From positions 1 through 64,000 of the forward strand of contig NZ_BAAAQN010000054.1 of NCBI RefSeq assembly GCF_039531695.1: DNA of 64,000 nucleotides, given 5' to 3'. This DNA is from Catenulispora yoronensis (lineage in GTDB: Bacteria > Actinomycetota > Actinomycetes > Streptomycetales > Catenulisporaceae). A program made the position numbers and the translations under genes. Under the pieces are notes generated by a model that saw nothing but the letters and a program-made list of their open reading frames with translations, searched no databases and was not told the origin of the DNA. Below, one piece after another: positions 1-7,721 of the stretch. Position 1 is the first letter of the stretch; each line of letters starts with the position of its first letter.

Positions 1-230
1 GGGGCGACGGCCTGCGCCGACACGGCCTTGGCGACCTGCGCGACGGCGGCGGCGACGGCGGAGGCCGGAGCGGCCTCCAGGGCCGGCGAGGCGGCCGGGG
101 CGGCCTTCGGCGCGGAGGCCGGGGCCAGGGTCGCCGCCGAGGCGACGGTCGGGACGGCGACGGCGCCGAGGGCGGCGGCGGTCAAGGTAAGGCCGCGGGA
201 TCGACGGCCGAACACCATGGGTGTGCGCAT
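1..230 (-). CDS. Secreted protein, N-terminal part only (possible cell-wall hydrolase)
   Basis: The gene runs off the left edge, so only about 76 N-terminal residues are visible. They form an export signal: M-R-T-P-M-V-F-G-R-R-S-R-G-L, then a hydrophobic Leu/Ala/Val stretch and an AxA-like site (VASAA). An Ala/Pro-rich linker (APAASPALEAAPAS) follows. The ATG at 230 is preceded by GAGGAAG 14 bases upstream, a rather long spacing. No catalytic domain is visible. The upstream ydaO-type riboswitch suggests a peptidoglycan hydrolase such as an Rpf, NlpC/P60 or LysM protein, because actinobacterial ydaO leaders usually precede such genes; this is inference. Confidence 0.7.
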   Translation of the reverse strand, partial: MRTPMVFGRRSRGLTLTAAALGAVAVPTVASAATLAPASAPKAAPAASPALEAAPASAVAAAVAQVAKAVSAQAVA

Positions 231-244
231 GTACGTGTTCGCTA

Positions 245-375
245 CTTCCTCTTTGGCCGCCTACCGGGTTAGCTGACGGGTTCGAGCAAAAGAGGTTGCT
301 CTACCACTTTCGTAAGCGGATTCACCCCATTGGGACGTGGGTCCCCGGTTCCCGTCCGGCGCTTTGCGCGTTTTT
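245..375 (-). promoter_or_regulatory. ydaO/yuaA-type cyclic-di-AMP riboswitch
   Basis: Read on the minus strand, the leader of the 230 gene contains the hallmark blocks of the ydaO class in order: GGGAACCGGGGAC, then GGGGTGAATCC, then a short arm with GGTAGAGC, then CGAACCCGTCAGCTAACC immediately followed by CGGTAGGCGG. The element ends just before the ribosome binding site. The class binds c-di-AMP and usually turns genes off when ligand is high; in actinobacteria it commonly controls resuscitation-promoting factors and other wall hydrolases. The outer boundaries are approximate because the P1 stem could not be fixed by eye. Confidence 0.88.
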
Positions 376-659
376 GGGATTCGGCGTGCGCGGCGGTGTC
401 CCGATTCTTCGGGTCTGGGACCGGCGCGACTGGTCTGTGACCGTACTGGCCGAACCCGGGGAAACGCACGCTGATTCGGTCACGAATGAATAACGTCGCC
501 GTCGGTAGCTGCGGGTTCTATATCCAGTAGTTGATTTATGAGAGGACGATGAGTGGCAAAAGGGACATAGCGTCGGAAACCGCAAGTCCGGGACGCTCTG
601 TGAACAGACCTGTACTGCGGACTCGCCAGGAGGCGGCGTGCGGGAGGACACTTCCATGC
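376..659. other. Intergenic region between the riboswitch and the LuxR-family gene
   Basis: No credible gene was seen. This stretch must hold the promoter of the riboswitch transcript (minus strand) and that of the regulator at 660 (plus strand). Bases 480-545 are noticeably AT-richer than their surroundings and include TCTATATCC, but no clear -35/-10 pair could be assigned. An in-frame extension of the 660 gene reaches TTG 531 and ATG 549, but its codons lack the strong third-position GC bias of the gene proper. Confidence 0.5.
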
Positions 660-3600
660 GTGAAGGACGCACCAGCGATACTCGGCCGCCAGCAGACGCT
701 GGAGAAGTGCATGGCGGCGTTGGCCGCCGGCGGCGGCGTCCTGGTGACCGGACCGGCCGGGATCGGCAAGTCCGCGCTGCTGGACGCGATCGGCGCGGCG
801 TGCGCGGCGGCCGGGCAGCTGGTGCTGCGCAGCGCCTCCTCGGCCGCCGAGTCGTGGCTGCCCTACCTCGGGCTCTACGACCTGTTCTCCGACGCCGTCG
901 CCGCCCGCCCCGAAGTCGTGCCGTACCACCTGCGCCCGGCCTTCGACGGAGTGCTGCTGCGCTCGGTCCCCGACGGCGCCGCCACCGACCAGCTCGCCAT
1001 CCGGGTCGCCGTCGTGGAGGCGCTGCGCGCGCTGTCCGCCGAGCGGCCGGTGCTGCTCATCCTGGACGACGTGAACTGCCTGGACTCGGCCACCGCCGAG
1101 GTGCTGGCGTTCGCCGTCCGCCGCCGCCAGGGCTCGCGGGTGCGGGTGCTGGCCGCCGAGCGGCTCTCCGAGGGGCAGGAGCCCACGTGGTGGGGCCTGC
1201 TGCCGGAGGACGCCGTCGAGATCGCGCTGGGCAACCTGCCCGGGCCGGTGGTCTCCGAGCTGCTCCGCACCCGCCTGGGCCTGCGGCCCACCGACAAGCT
1301 CTCGCAGCGGATCCGCGACGCCAGCGGCGGCAACCCGTTCTACGCGCTGGAGCTGGGGCGCTCCGCTCTGCGCTCGGGCACCGTGGTGCACGCCGGGGAC
1401 CCGCTGCTGGTGCCCGAGCGGCTGCGCGGGCTGCTCGCCGACCGGCTGCACGCGCTGCCCAAGGCGGCGCGCGAGGCGCTGCTGGTGATCGCCACCGCCG
1501 CGCGGCCGCCGCGCGAGCTGCTGGCCGGGCACGAGTGGGGCCTGTCCCAGGCCCTGGCCTCCGGGATCATCGTCAGCGGACGGGACCTGGAGCCGCGGTT
1601 CGCGCACCCGCTGATGCGGGAGATCGTCTACGCGGACGCCGATGTCGAGGCGCGGCGGGCCTGCCACGCCAAGCTGGCGCGGGCCCACGACGACCCGCTG
1701 GAGCGGGCCCGGCACCACGCGCTGGCGACGTCGGAGGCGACCGAGGAGCTGGCCGGGGAGCTGGAGGAGGCGGCGCGGATCGCGGTGCACCGCGGGGCGC
1801 CGGGGACGGCGGCGGAGCTGTTCCGGATGGCCGCGGAGCGGACGCCGGTGGAGCCGCATGGGGTTGACGACGGTGAGGGTGATGGCAGGGTCGGCGGTGG
1901 GGTCGGCGGTGGGGTCGAGGTTGCCGACGGGGTGTCGAATACGAAGGCTGATGAGGTTGGTGGGGTGGGCGGGGCCGGTGGGTTGAGGGGGTCCGGGGGC
2001 GGTTTCGGTGGTTCGGGCGGGGCCGGTGGTTCTGGTCGTTCCGACGGCTCGGGCAGCGCTGGTGGCTCCGACGGCTCTGGCGGCTCTGGCATCTCTAACG
2101 GTTCCGACAGCTCCGGCGGGCTGGCCGACTCCGGGTCGTCGGGCGGCGGATCGGGAGCCACGTCCGGCTCGGCTCCCGGCTTCACGCCGTTGCCCGCCGC
2201 CCTCGCCGCGGGCCGACTGCTGGAGGCCGCGCGGGCCGCGTTCGACGCCGGGCTGCCGCGCCAGGCGCGCGAGGCGGCGGAGTCCGTCGCCGGCGGTCCG
2301 GACCCCGGCGCCCGGGTGGGGGCCCGGCTGCTGCTCGTCGAGCTCGACGACGACATCGCGGCCCAGGCGGTGCTGCTGGAGGCGGCCGAGGCCGACGCGG
2401 CCGGGAGCCCGGAGTTGCGGGCGCGCGTCAGCTTGCAGCGTGCCGACCACGCCTACCGGTCCGGCAACATCGACGCGGCGCTGGAGGCCCTGCGCCGGGC
2501 CGAGGAGTACGCGCTGGCGACCGGCGACCGGAACCTGCGCGCGGAGTCCATCGCGATGCGCGTGCCGGCCGAGATCCAGGCCGACCCCGAGCGCGCCATC
2601 GAGTCGCTGGAGCAGGCCGAGGCGCTGGGCGCCGGGCGGGACCTGACGCTGCCCTCGATCGCCGTCCGCAAGGCCTTGATCATCTGGTTCCTCCGCCGCG
2701 GCGACGTCGCCGACGCGCTGGCCACCGCGGCCCGGCTGCGGGCCGACGTCGAGCGGGCCGGCCGGCTGCGCGACCTGGGCGACGTGCTGCACCTGGTGGC
2801 GTCGGTCAACGAGCGGGCGGGGCTGTGCCGGCAGGCGCACGAGGCGGCCTCGCTGGGCAGCCGGCTGCGGGCCGAGACCGGCTCCTCCAGCGTGCAGGCC
2901 CTGATCCTGGCGGCGGCCGGCGAGCTCAACGGCGGCACCGCCGAGGCCGCCGCGGACATAGCCCAGCAGGCGATAGAGGCCGGCACCGTCTCCGGAGACT
3001 CCGAGTACACCGGCTACGCGCACGCCTTCCTCGGCCGCGCCGAACTACTCCTGGACCGCACCTCCCAGGCCGCGCACCACCTGGCCCGCGGCCGCACCCT
3101 GATGCGCAACGTCGGCATGGTCGACCCGGCGACCTTCCTGGTCGACGCCGACCTCGCCGAGACCCTGGCCCGCTGCGGCTCGTTCACGGCCGCCGACCGC
3201 ATCCTCGACGAGGCCCAGGACATGGCCCGCCGCCTGGAACGCGACGTGGTCAAACTCGGCCTCACCCGGGCCCGCCTCCTCCGCCACGGCCTGGCCGGCG
3301 ACGCCCGCGAAGCCGCCGACCGCCTCCGCGCCGCGATCCCGACGGAGCACAGCTACCCGCTGGAAATCGCCCGCGCCGAGGTCACCCTGGGCGAGCTGGA
3401 ACGCCGCGCCCGCCGCCGAGCAGCCGCCCGCGCCGCGTGGGAATCAGCGGCGACGGCCTACGCAGCCGCCGGATGCGGCCCCTGGCTGCGCTACGTCCAA
3501 GGCCGCCTGGAACGCCTGGACTCCCCGGCCGAGCCCCTGAGCGCGACCGAACGACAGATCGTGGAACTGGTCCGCGCCGGCGCGACGAACCGCCAGATAG

Positions 3601-3743
3601 CCGCCGCGCTCCAGGTGTCGGTGAAGGCCGTGGAGGGCAACCTGACCCGCCTGTTCCGCCGTTTCGGCGTCAGCAGCCGCGCGGAGCTGGCGGGGGCGGA
3701 GCCTTCGCGGGCGGAGCGGGCTGAGCGGGCTGAGCGAGTGTGA
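660..3743 (+). CDS. LuxR-family transcriptional regulator with N-terminal AAA ATPase (LAL/MalT type)
   Basis: This is a 1027-residue large ATP-binding LuxR-type regulator. An N-terminal P-loop (GPAGIGKS, about residues 31-38) and a Walker B strand (LLILDDVN, about 132) form the signalling ATPase. Long TPR-like helical repeats follow, and a C-terminal LuxR helix-turn-helix (LSATERQIVELVRAG to RFGVSSRAEL, about 957-1007) binds DNA. GTG 660 is preferred: GGGAGG lies 12 bases upstream, and upstream codons lose GC3 bias; ATG 549 is the alternative. An unusual Gly/Ser/Asp-rich stretch at about residues 400-508 (bases 1860-2185) splits the repeat region. The gene stands alone and its target is unknown. 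Confidence 0.9.
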   Translation: MKDAPAILGRQQTLEKCMAALAAGGGVLVTGPAGIGKSALLDAIGAACAAAGQLVLRSASSAAESWLPYLGLYDLFSDAVAARPEVVPYHLRPAFDGVLLRSVPDGAATDQLAIRVAVVEALRALSAERPVLLILDDVNCLDSATAEVLAFAVRRRQGSRVRVLAAERLSEGQEPTWWGLLPEDAVEIALGNLPGPVVSELLRTRLGLRPTDKLSQRIRDASGGNPFYALELGRSALRSGTVVHAGDPLLVPERLRGLLADRLHALPKAAREALLVIATAARPPRELLAGHEWGLSQALASGIIVSGRDLEPRFAHPLMREIVYADADVEARRACHAKLARAHDDPLERARHHALATSEATEELAGELEEAARIAVHRGAPGTAAELFRMAAERTPVEPHGVDDGEGDGRVGGGVGGGVEVADGVSNTKADEVGGVGGAGGLRGSGGGFGGSGGAGGSGRSDGSGSAGGSDGSGGSGISNGSDSSGGLADSGSSGGGSGATSGSAPGFTPLPAALAAGRLLEAARAAFDAGLPRQAREAAESVAGGPDPGARVGARLLLVELDDDIAAQAVLLEAAEADAAGSPELRARVSLQRADHAYRSGNIDAALEALRRAEEYALATGDRNLRAESIAMRVPAEIQADPERAIESLEQAEALGAGRDLTLPSIAVRKALIIWFLRRGDVADALATAARLRADVERAGRLRDLGDVLHLVASVNERAGLCRQAHEAASLGSRLRAETGSSSVQALILAAAGELNGGTAEAAADIAQQAIEAGTVSGDSEYTGYAHAFLGRAELLLDRTSQAAHHLARGRTLMRNVGMVDPATFLVDADLAETLARCGSFTAADRILDEAQDMARRLERDVVKLGLTRARLLRHGLAGDAREAADRLRAAIPTEHSYPLEIARAEVTLGELERRARRRAAARAAWESAATAYAAAGCGPWLRYVQGRLERLDSPAEPLSATERQIVELVRAGATNRQIAAALQVSVKAVEGNLTRLFRRFGVSSRAELAGAEPSRAERAERAERV

Positions 3744-4113
3744 GGGTGTGAGGGTGGGTTGAGGTTGGGCTTGGGTGGTGTTGGGTCGCCTTCAGCGGTG
3801 ATCCGGGCGCACTTGAATGCATGGTCTGGCTGCACAACGCCTCGACGATCGGCGTCGAGGCGGCGCTGACGATCCTGCTCGCCGCCCTCGGCGTCGACTC
3901 GAGTAGGTCCCTCCCACCCCGCCTTGACGGACACAGCGTGTCCTCCCCGCCACCCGCAGCACATCAGGGGTCTGCCATCTCATCGCAATACCCGGTCAAA
4001 GGCGTGGCTTTTCAGCCTGAACCATTGACCCCCGACATCCGTTCGAACTACGTTCGCGGCAACCTCGCGAGCGTGCCCGGACCACCGACCCCGCGCCCAG
4101 AAAGGCGACTCCG
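3744..4113 (+). other. Intergenic region with a short coding-like fragment
   Basis: No complete gene was recognised. Bases 3821-3900 read as a frame starting M-V-W-L-H-N-A-S-T-I-G-V-E with nearly every third position G or C, like a real gene. The bias collapses after about 3900, and no ribosome binding site was seen. It may be a remnant or a short unrecognised gene; it runs to a stop just past 4114. The promoter of the 4114 peptide gene should lie at the right end. Confidence 0.3.
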
Positions 4114-4254
4114 ATGAACCGCATCGTGCGAGCCCTGGCCCTGACCGCTTTCCTCGCCGCCGGCACCACCGCCACCACCGCGGCCGTGGCCTCCATGGCC
4201 GTGGCGGCCCCGGTCGCCACCCCGAACTCCGTCACCGGCGGCGGCCACCGCTGA
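4114..4254 (+). CDS. Small exported peptide (46 residues)
   Basis: The frame starts at ATG with AGAAAGGCG seven bases upstream. It encodes a basic start (MNRIVRALAL), a hydrophobic Ala/Thr-rich core, an AxA-like site near VAAPVA and a short tail ending in GGGHR. It reads as little more than a signal peptide plus a Gly-rich tail. Its codon bias and ribosome binding site, and the strong hairpin downstream at 4395, support a genuine transcription unit. Function is unknown; a secreted peptide or a signal-like small protein are both possible. Confidence 0.5.
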   Translation: MNRIVRALALTAFLAAGTTATTAAVASMAVAAPVATPNSVTGGGHR

Positions 4255-4394
4255 CCCACCGCCACCGCCGATCCACCGCCGCCGATCCACTGCCGCTGAC
4301 CCACCGCCGCCGCTCCCGAGCACCCGCCACCGCCTGCCCCGATCCCTAGATCGCCGGCCGGAATACTGCACGGTAGCTTCCGGTTGCAAGAGAT

Positions 4395-4423
4395 GTGCGG
4401 GCCCACCCCCCCGGGGCCCGCAC
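4395..4423 (+). terminator. Hairpin terminator after the small peptide gene
   Basis: A perfect 10-bp stem, GTGCGGGCCC and GGGCCCGCAC, encloses a 9-base C-rich loop. It lies between the peptide gene and the thiol oxidoreductase gene. No U-tract follows, as is common in high-GC actinobacteria. It could also act as a 5' leader hairpin of the 4462 gene. Confidence 0.6.
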
Positions 4424-4461
4424 CTCACATGTGACAGTCACCACACAGGAAGAGAGCCACC

Positions 4462-5178
4462 GTGCGCGTCGAGATCTGGAGCGACGTCGCCTGCCCCTGG
4501 TGCTACATCGGCAAGGCGCGTTTCGAGCAGGGCCTGGCGGCCTTCGCCAACAAGGACGACGTCGAGGTGGTCTTCCGCTCCTTCGAGCTGGATCCCCAGT
4601 ACCCCAAGGGCCAGACCGTCGAGGTTCTGCCCATGCTGGCCAAGAAGTACGGCATGAGCGTCGAGCAGGCGAAGCAGGCCGAGGCCCGGGTGGCCGCCAA
4701 CGCGGCCGACGCCGGTCTGCGCTACCTGGCCGACGGCCGTGACCACGGCAACACCTTCGACATCCACCGCCTGCTGCACTTCGCCAAGACGCGCGGGAAG
4801 CAGAACGAGCTGCTGGACCTGGCCTACGCGGCGAACTTCGCCGAGGAGCGGTCGGTCTACGACGCCGAGCGGCTGGTCGAGCTGGCGGTGCAGGCCGGAC
4901 TGGACGAGGCCGAGGTCCGCGCGGTGCTGGCCGACGAGCAGGCTTTCGCCGACGCGGTCCGCGAGGACGAGCGCGAGGCGCAGATGCTCGGCGCGAACGG
5001 CGTCCCCTTCTTCGTGCTGGACCGCAAGTTCGGCGTGTCCGGCGGCCAGCCGGCGGAGGTGTTCACGCAGGCGCTGGAGGAGGCCTGGGCGGCGCGGACG
5101 CCGGAGCCGCTGAAGGTCGTGGGCGGGACGGCGCCGGAGGGTGCGGTGTGCGGGCCGGACGGGTGCGAGATTCCGTAA
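4462..5178 (+). CDS. FrnE/DsbA-family thiol oxidoreductase or disulfide isomerase
   Basis: The 238-residue protein has a thioredoxin fold of the DsbA/FrnE type. The active-site CPWC lies at residues 11-14 directly after the first strand (MRVEIWSDVACPWCYIGK). A helical insertion follows, with a cis-Pro loop at GVPFFVLD. There is no signal peptide, so it is probably cytoplasmic. The C-terminus carries a second cysteine pair, CGPDGC, a C-x4-C motif like the one in Deinococcus FrnE, where both motifs contribute to disulfide isomerase activity. GTG 4462 is well placed after AGGAAGAG. A perfect palindromic terminator follows. Confidence 0.9.
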   Translation: MRVEIWSDVACPWCYIGKARFEQGLAAFANKDDVEVVFRSFELDPQYPKGQTVEVLPMLAKKYGMSVEQAKQAEARVAANAADAGLRYLADGRDHGNTFDIHRLLHFAKTRGKQNELLDLAYAANFAEERSVYDAERLVELAVQAGLDEAEVRAVLADEQAFADAVREDEREAQMLGANGVPFFVLDRKFGVSGGQPAEVFTQALEEAWAARTPEPLKVVGGTAPEGAVCGPDGCEIP

Positions 5179-5212
5179 GACGCATCTGCACAAGGCGCCT
5201 TTGAACGTGTAG

Positions 5213-5251
5213 CAGCTATGTGGCCAGCAGATTCTGCTGGCCACATAGCTG
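5213..5251. terminator. Perfect 19-bp inverted repeat, bidirectional terminator
   Basis: CAGCTATGTGGCCAGCAGA and its exact reverse complement flank a single T. The palindrome lies between the convergent oxidoreductase gene (stop 5178) and the 7TM gene, whose stop codon begins one base after the repeat. It is far longer than chance would allow and is best read as a terminator serving both strands. Confidence 0.85.
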
Positions 5252-6514
5252 TCAGCTGTTCGCCGCCGACGACACCTCCCGCGCCTCCAAAACAATGGCC
5301 TCAGCCGTCTCCTGCACCCACGGATCCTGCCGGAGCCGCTGAATGGCGAGCAGCGCGCGGCTTTCGCTGTCCAAGTCGATGCCGCCCGACCATGTCACAG
5401 AGTCCTGTGACGGTCGCGTGTCCGTGCGTGGCAGTCCGGCTAGCTTGGCTCGGCGGGCGGTCTCCAGGTCGAGCGTCTCGCTTAGCAAGTGGGCATTGTG
5501 TCCGGGCGTGTGGCGGGCGTTCTGGGTTTCGCGGATTGTGCGTTCGGTCATCGCCGGTGAGGAGAACTTGGATAGTTCCCATTGCGCGTCGCGGATTTCG
5601 ATTGCGCGTCGGTAGAGCCTGTGTTCGGCTCCCCGGATATCGAGTCGATCCGCCCATGTTGATCGCACAGGGCCGAGGACGTAGCCGGGTGCCGCCTGGT
5701 CCAGGAGGGTCCACAGTGGACGGAGGCGGTGGTACCGGAACAGCCGCCTCAGGAATACGCCTATGCGGTAGAACCCCAGGATGAAGGTGCCTAGGCCGAA
5801 CAGGCCGAGCATGAGCTCCAGCAGCACGGCGGGTACGAAGCTGAAGCGCCCGGCAAACGGGTATGGCAGTGCGAAAGCGTGCGTGACGAGGTACAGGCAC
5901 CGTACGGCCACATAGCTGAGGCCGACTGCGAAGCCGCTGATAATCATGTACGACGCGTTTCGGAGCAATGGTTTGCTGACCGTTCGTACCCGCGTTCGGA
6001 AAAGTACGATGGCGACGGTCAGCCCGGTTCCCAACGCGGCCTGATAAAGCACCTCGTAGCTGACTACGAGCACTGATTGTGCATGCCAGCAGCCGAAATC
6101 GGGGTGGTCGAGCTGTCGGGGGATGGCCGCGAACAGGGCGACCAGCAGGATGATGTCGACGAGGAGAAGCGACTGTGCTGTCCGCAGTATCCGCTGCTTG
6201 GCGCCGGTCGTCCGGCTCAGCGAGGCCACCAGTTCCAGGACGGTGAGGACGCCCGCGACGCCCAGGATGTGGCCTGCGAGGATCGCGCCGTCGGGGAGGC
6301 CCGTGGCCTTGTCCAGCCAGCGTCGGACTCCGTAGCCGCCCAGCGTTGCCGCCCCGCTGACGAACAGGAACAACAGGGCTATTGGGCGTCGTCGTGGCGA
6401 GCGGCCCGGGAAGGCGGCCAGTAGCAGGGTGACCAGCCAGAGCACAGCGAGGATGGAGAGCCATACCAGGCTGAGTCCGACGCCGACTTCGCCGACCGGC
6501 TCAGAACAGGTCAT
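5252..6514 (-). CDS. MAB_1171c-type seven-transmembrane protein
   Basis: The 420-residue protein has about seven hydrophobic helices in its first 260 residues (for example LSLVWLSILAVLWLVTLLLAA and FVPAVLLELMLGLFGLGTFI). A soluble helical C-terminal domain of about 150 residues follows (TLLDQAAPGY to EREVSSAANS-like end). This matches the actinobacterial family annotated as MAB_1171c putative transporter with a DUF6545-like tail; transport is not proven. ATG 6514 lies inside the end of the upstream protease gene (stop at 6501), so the two are translationally coupled. A much longer frame runs upstream but is out of phase with the protease and not credible. Confidence 0.75.
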   Translation of the reverse strand: MTCSEPVGEVGVGLSLVWLSILAVLWLVTLLLAAFPGRSPRRRPIALLFLFVSGAATLGGYGVRRWLDKATGLPDGAILAGHILGVAGVLTVLELVASLSRTTGAKQRILRTAQSLLLVDIILLVALFAAIPRQLDHPDFGCWHAQSVLVVSYEVLYQAALGTGLTVAIVLFRTRVRTVSKPLLRNASYMIISGFAVGLSYVAVRCLYLVTHAFALPYPFAGRFSFVPAVLLELMLGLFGLGTFILGFYRIGVFLRRLFRYHRLRPLWTLLDQAAPGYVLGPVRSTWADRLDIRGAEHRLYRRAIEIRDAQWELSKFSSPAMTERTIRETQNARHTPGHNAHLLSETLDLETARRAKLAGLPRTDTRPSQDSVTWSGGIDLDSESRALLAIQRLRQDPWVQETAEAIVLEAREVSSAANS

Positions 6515-6974
6515 CGAGGTCGCCGAAGGGTGTGGTGTCGGCGCCGTGCCAGCCTGCACGTTCGAGGATGAACGCGGCGGCCAGTTCCGCCTCTTCCTCC
6601 TGCGGCGTCGAATAGCGGTCGCGGGCGAGGACGCGCTCGACGGCGGCGGGATCGAGGCGGGAGAACATCTGCGCCAGTCCCGCGTCACGGCCGGTGTGGT
6701 CGCAGAGCATGTGCCCGATCTCGTGCAGGACGATGTTCTGCCGGTGCAGCGGGCTCGTTCCTCGCGCGTGGAAGATGTAGTCGACGGTGTCGGTCGCGAT
6801 CCACATGCCGCATGGCAGGCTCTGGCCCGGCAGTTGCGGGAGGGGCAGGAGTTGGAGGGGCCGTCCGCGGTCTTGTGCGAGGCGTTCGCAGAGGGCTTCG
6901 ATGCTGAACGGGCGCGGAATGGTGATTCCGGCGATCGCGGATCGGACCTTGTCCAGTGGTCGAGCACGCGCCAT
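6501..6974 (-). CDS. ImmA/IrrE-family zinc metallopeptidase
   Basis: The 157-residue protein carries the zincin motif HEIGH within LHEIGHMLCDH, and a downstream acidic helix (EEEAELAAAFILE) that can supply the third zinc ligand, as in ImmA/IrrE proteases. Relatives cleave XRE-type repressors to derepress genes. The start is ATG 6974 behind GGGGGAA. It lies between an XRE regulator gene upstream and a 7TM gene that overlaps its end, so the likely substrate is the neighbouring repressor (inference). Confidence 0.87.
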   Translation of the reverse strand: MARARPLDKVRSAIAGITIPRPFSIEALCERLAQDRGRPLQLLPLPQLPGQSLPCGMWIATDTVDYIFHARGTSPLHRQNIVLHEIGHMLCDHTGRDAGLAQMFSRLDPAAVERVLARDRYSTPQEEEAELAAAFILERAGWHGADTTPFGDLDDLF

Positions 6975-7057
6975 TGATTCCCCCGTCCATGAGCCCCGTG
7001 GGGGACACGGTAGCAGGGTGCTGAATCGGCGGCGGCTTGCTTCTGCGGCCGGTTCGG

Positions 7058-7516
7058 TCAGCCGTTTCGGCCGGGTCCTTCGGGAGCGTCGACGTCGCCG
7101 TTCGGCAGGCCCGGCAGGCCCTCCAGCGACCGGGCGTGCTCGACCATGGCCTGGATCGCGGCGAGGCCGGCCGGCGAAAGGTCCGCCGCTCGCAATGCGA
7201 TCGTCCGGACCGGCGCCTCGCGGAGCGCGGCCAGCAGCTGCAACTGCGCGTCGATCTCGGCGGTGTCCTCGTCGAGGAAGTAGGACGTGGGCACCCCGAA
7301 GAACCGGGCGAGCCCCTCCAGGTGCCGCATGGTCGGGTTGTCGCGCATGCCTTTGCGGAGCTGCCACACATAGGTGTGGGAGATCATCGTCCCGCTCTCG
7401 CGGATGGCCGCCGCGACCTCCTCGTACGTGTACTCGGCCCGCCCGGCCGGATGCATGGTCCGAAAGAGCCGGTCGAGGCGGTCGGCCAGGGAGGAGACGG
7501 CTTTCGGCTCGGACAC
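7058..7516 (-). CDS. XRE/EspR-like helix-turn-helix regulator
   Basis: The 152-residue regulator starts at GTG 7516 behind AAGGGAG. The N-terminal HTH reads YTYEEVAAAIRESG and ISHTYVWQLRKGM, followed by NPTMRHLEGLARFFGVPTSYF, the typical continuation of actinobacterial XRE proteins of the EspR type. A C-terminal helical part (AALREAPVRTIALRAADLSP) probably mediates oligomerisation. It is the first gene of a minus-strand run with the ImmA-like protease 83 bases downstream, and is divergent from the DUF1906 gene at 7722. Confidence 0.87.
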   Translation of the reverse strand: MSEPKAVSSLADRLDRLFRTMHPAGRAEYTYEEVAAAIRESGTMISHTYVWQLRKGMRDNPTMRHLEGLARFFGVPTSYFLDEDTAEIDAQLQLLAALREAPVRTIALRAADLSPAGLAAIQAMVEHARSLEGLPGLPNGDVDAPEGPGRNG

Positions 7517-7721
7517 GGTCGGCTCCCTTCTGGCTTGATCTCCTGATTCTAGTTGACGGCGGCCAGGGCCCCTATGTCTGTTGACAAGCCGCGCCCCATC
7601 CATAAACTCAGATTGATGGCTGGCCCAGTCCTCAGCAACTGAGGGCTGGAAGCACGCCTGTTCGGGCGAGCTTCTCCGTCGTCAGCCTTCTCATTCACCT
7701 TCGGTATCGACGGGGAGTCAT

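Noticed and set aside
531..659. N-terminal extension of the LuxR-family regulator to TTG 531 or ATG 549
   Set aside because: Codons here lack GC3 bias, the ATG 549 site has AGAGG only three bases away, and GTG 660 has a good GGGAGG and leads straight into the ATPase domain.
480..3023. An 847-codon open frame on the minus strand opposite the LuxR-family gene
   Set aside because: Low-complexity Arg/Gly/Gln-rich shadow typical of the reverse strand of high-GC genes; the plus-strand frame has recognisable ATPase and HTH motifs.
6515..6967. Upstream extension of the 7TM protein into one 571-residue protein
   Set aside because: The added segment is the protease gene read in another frame; the protease frame has HEIGH and its own start and stop.
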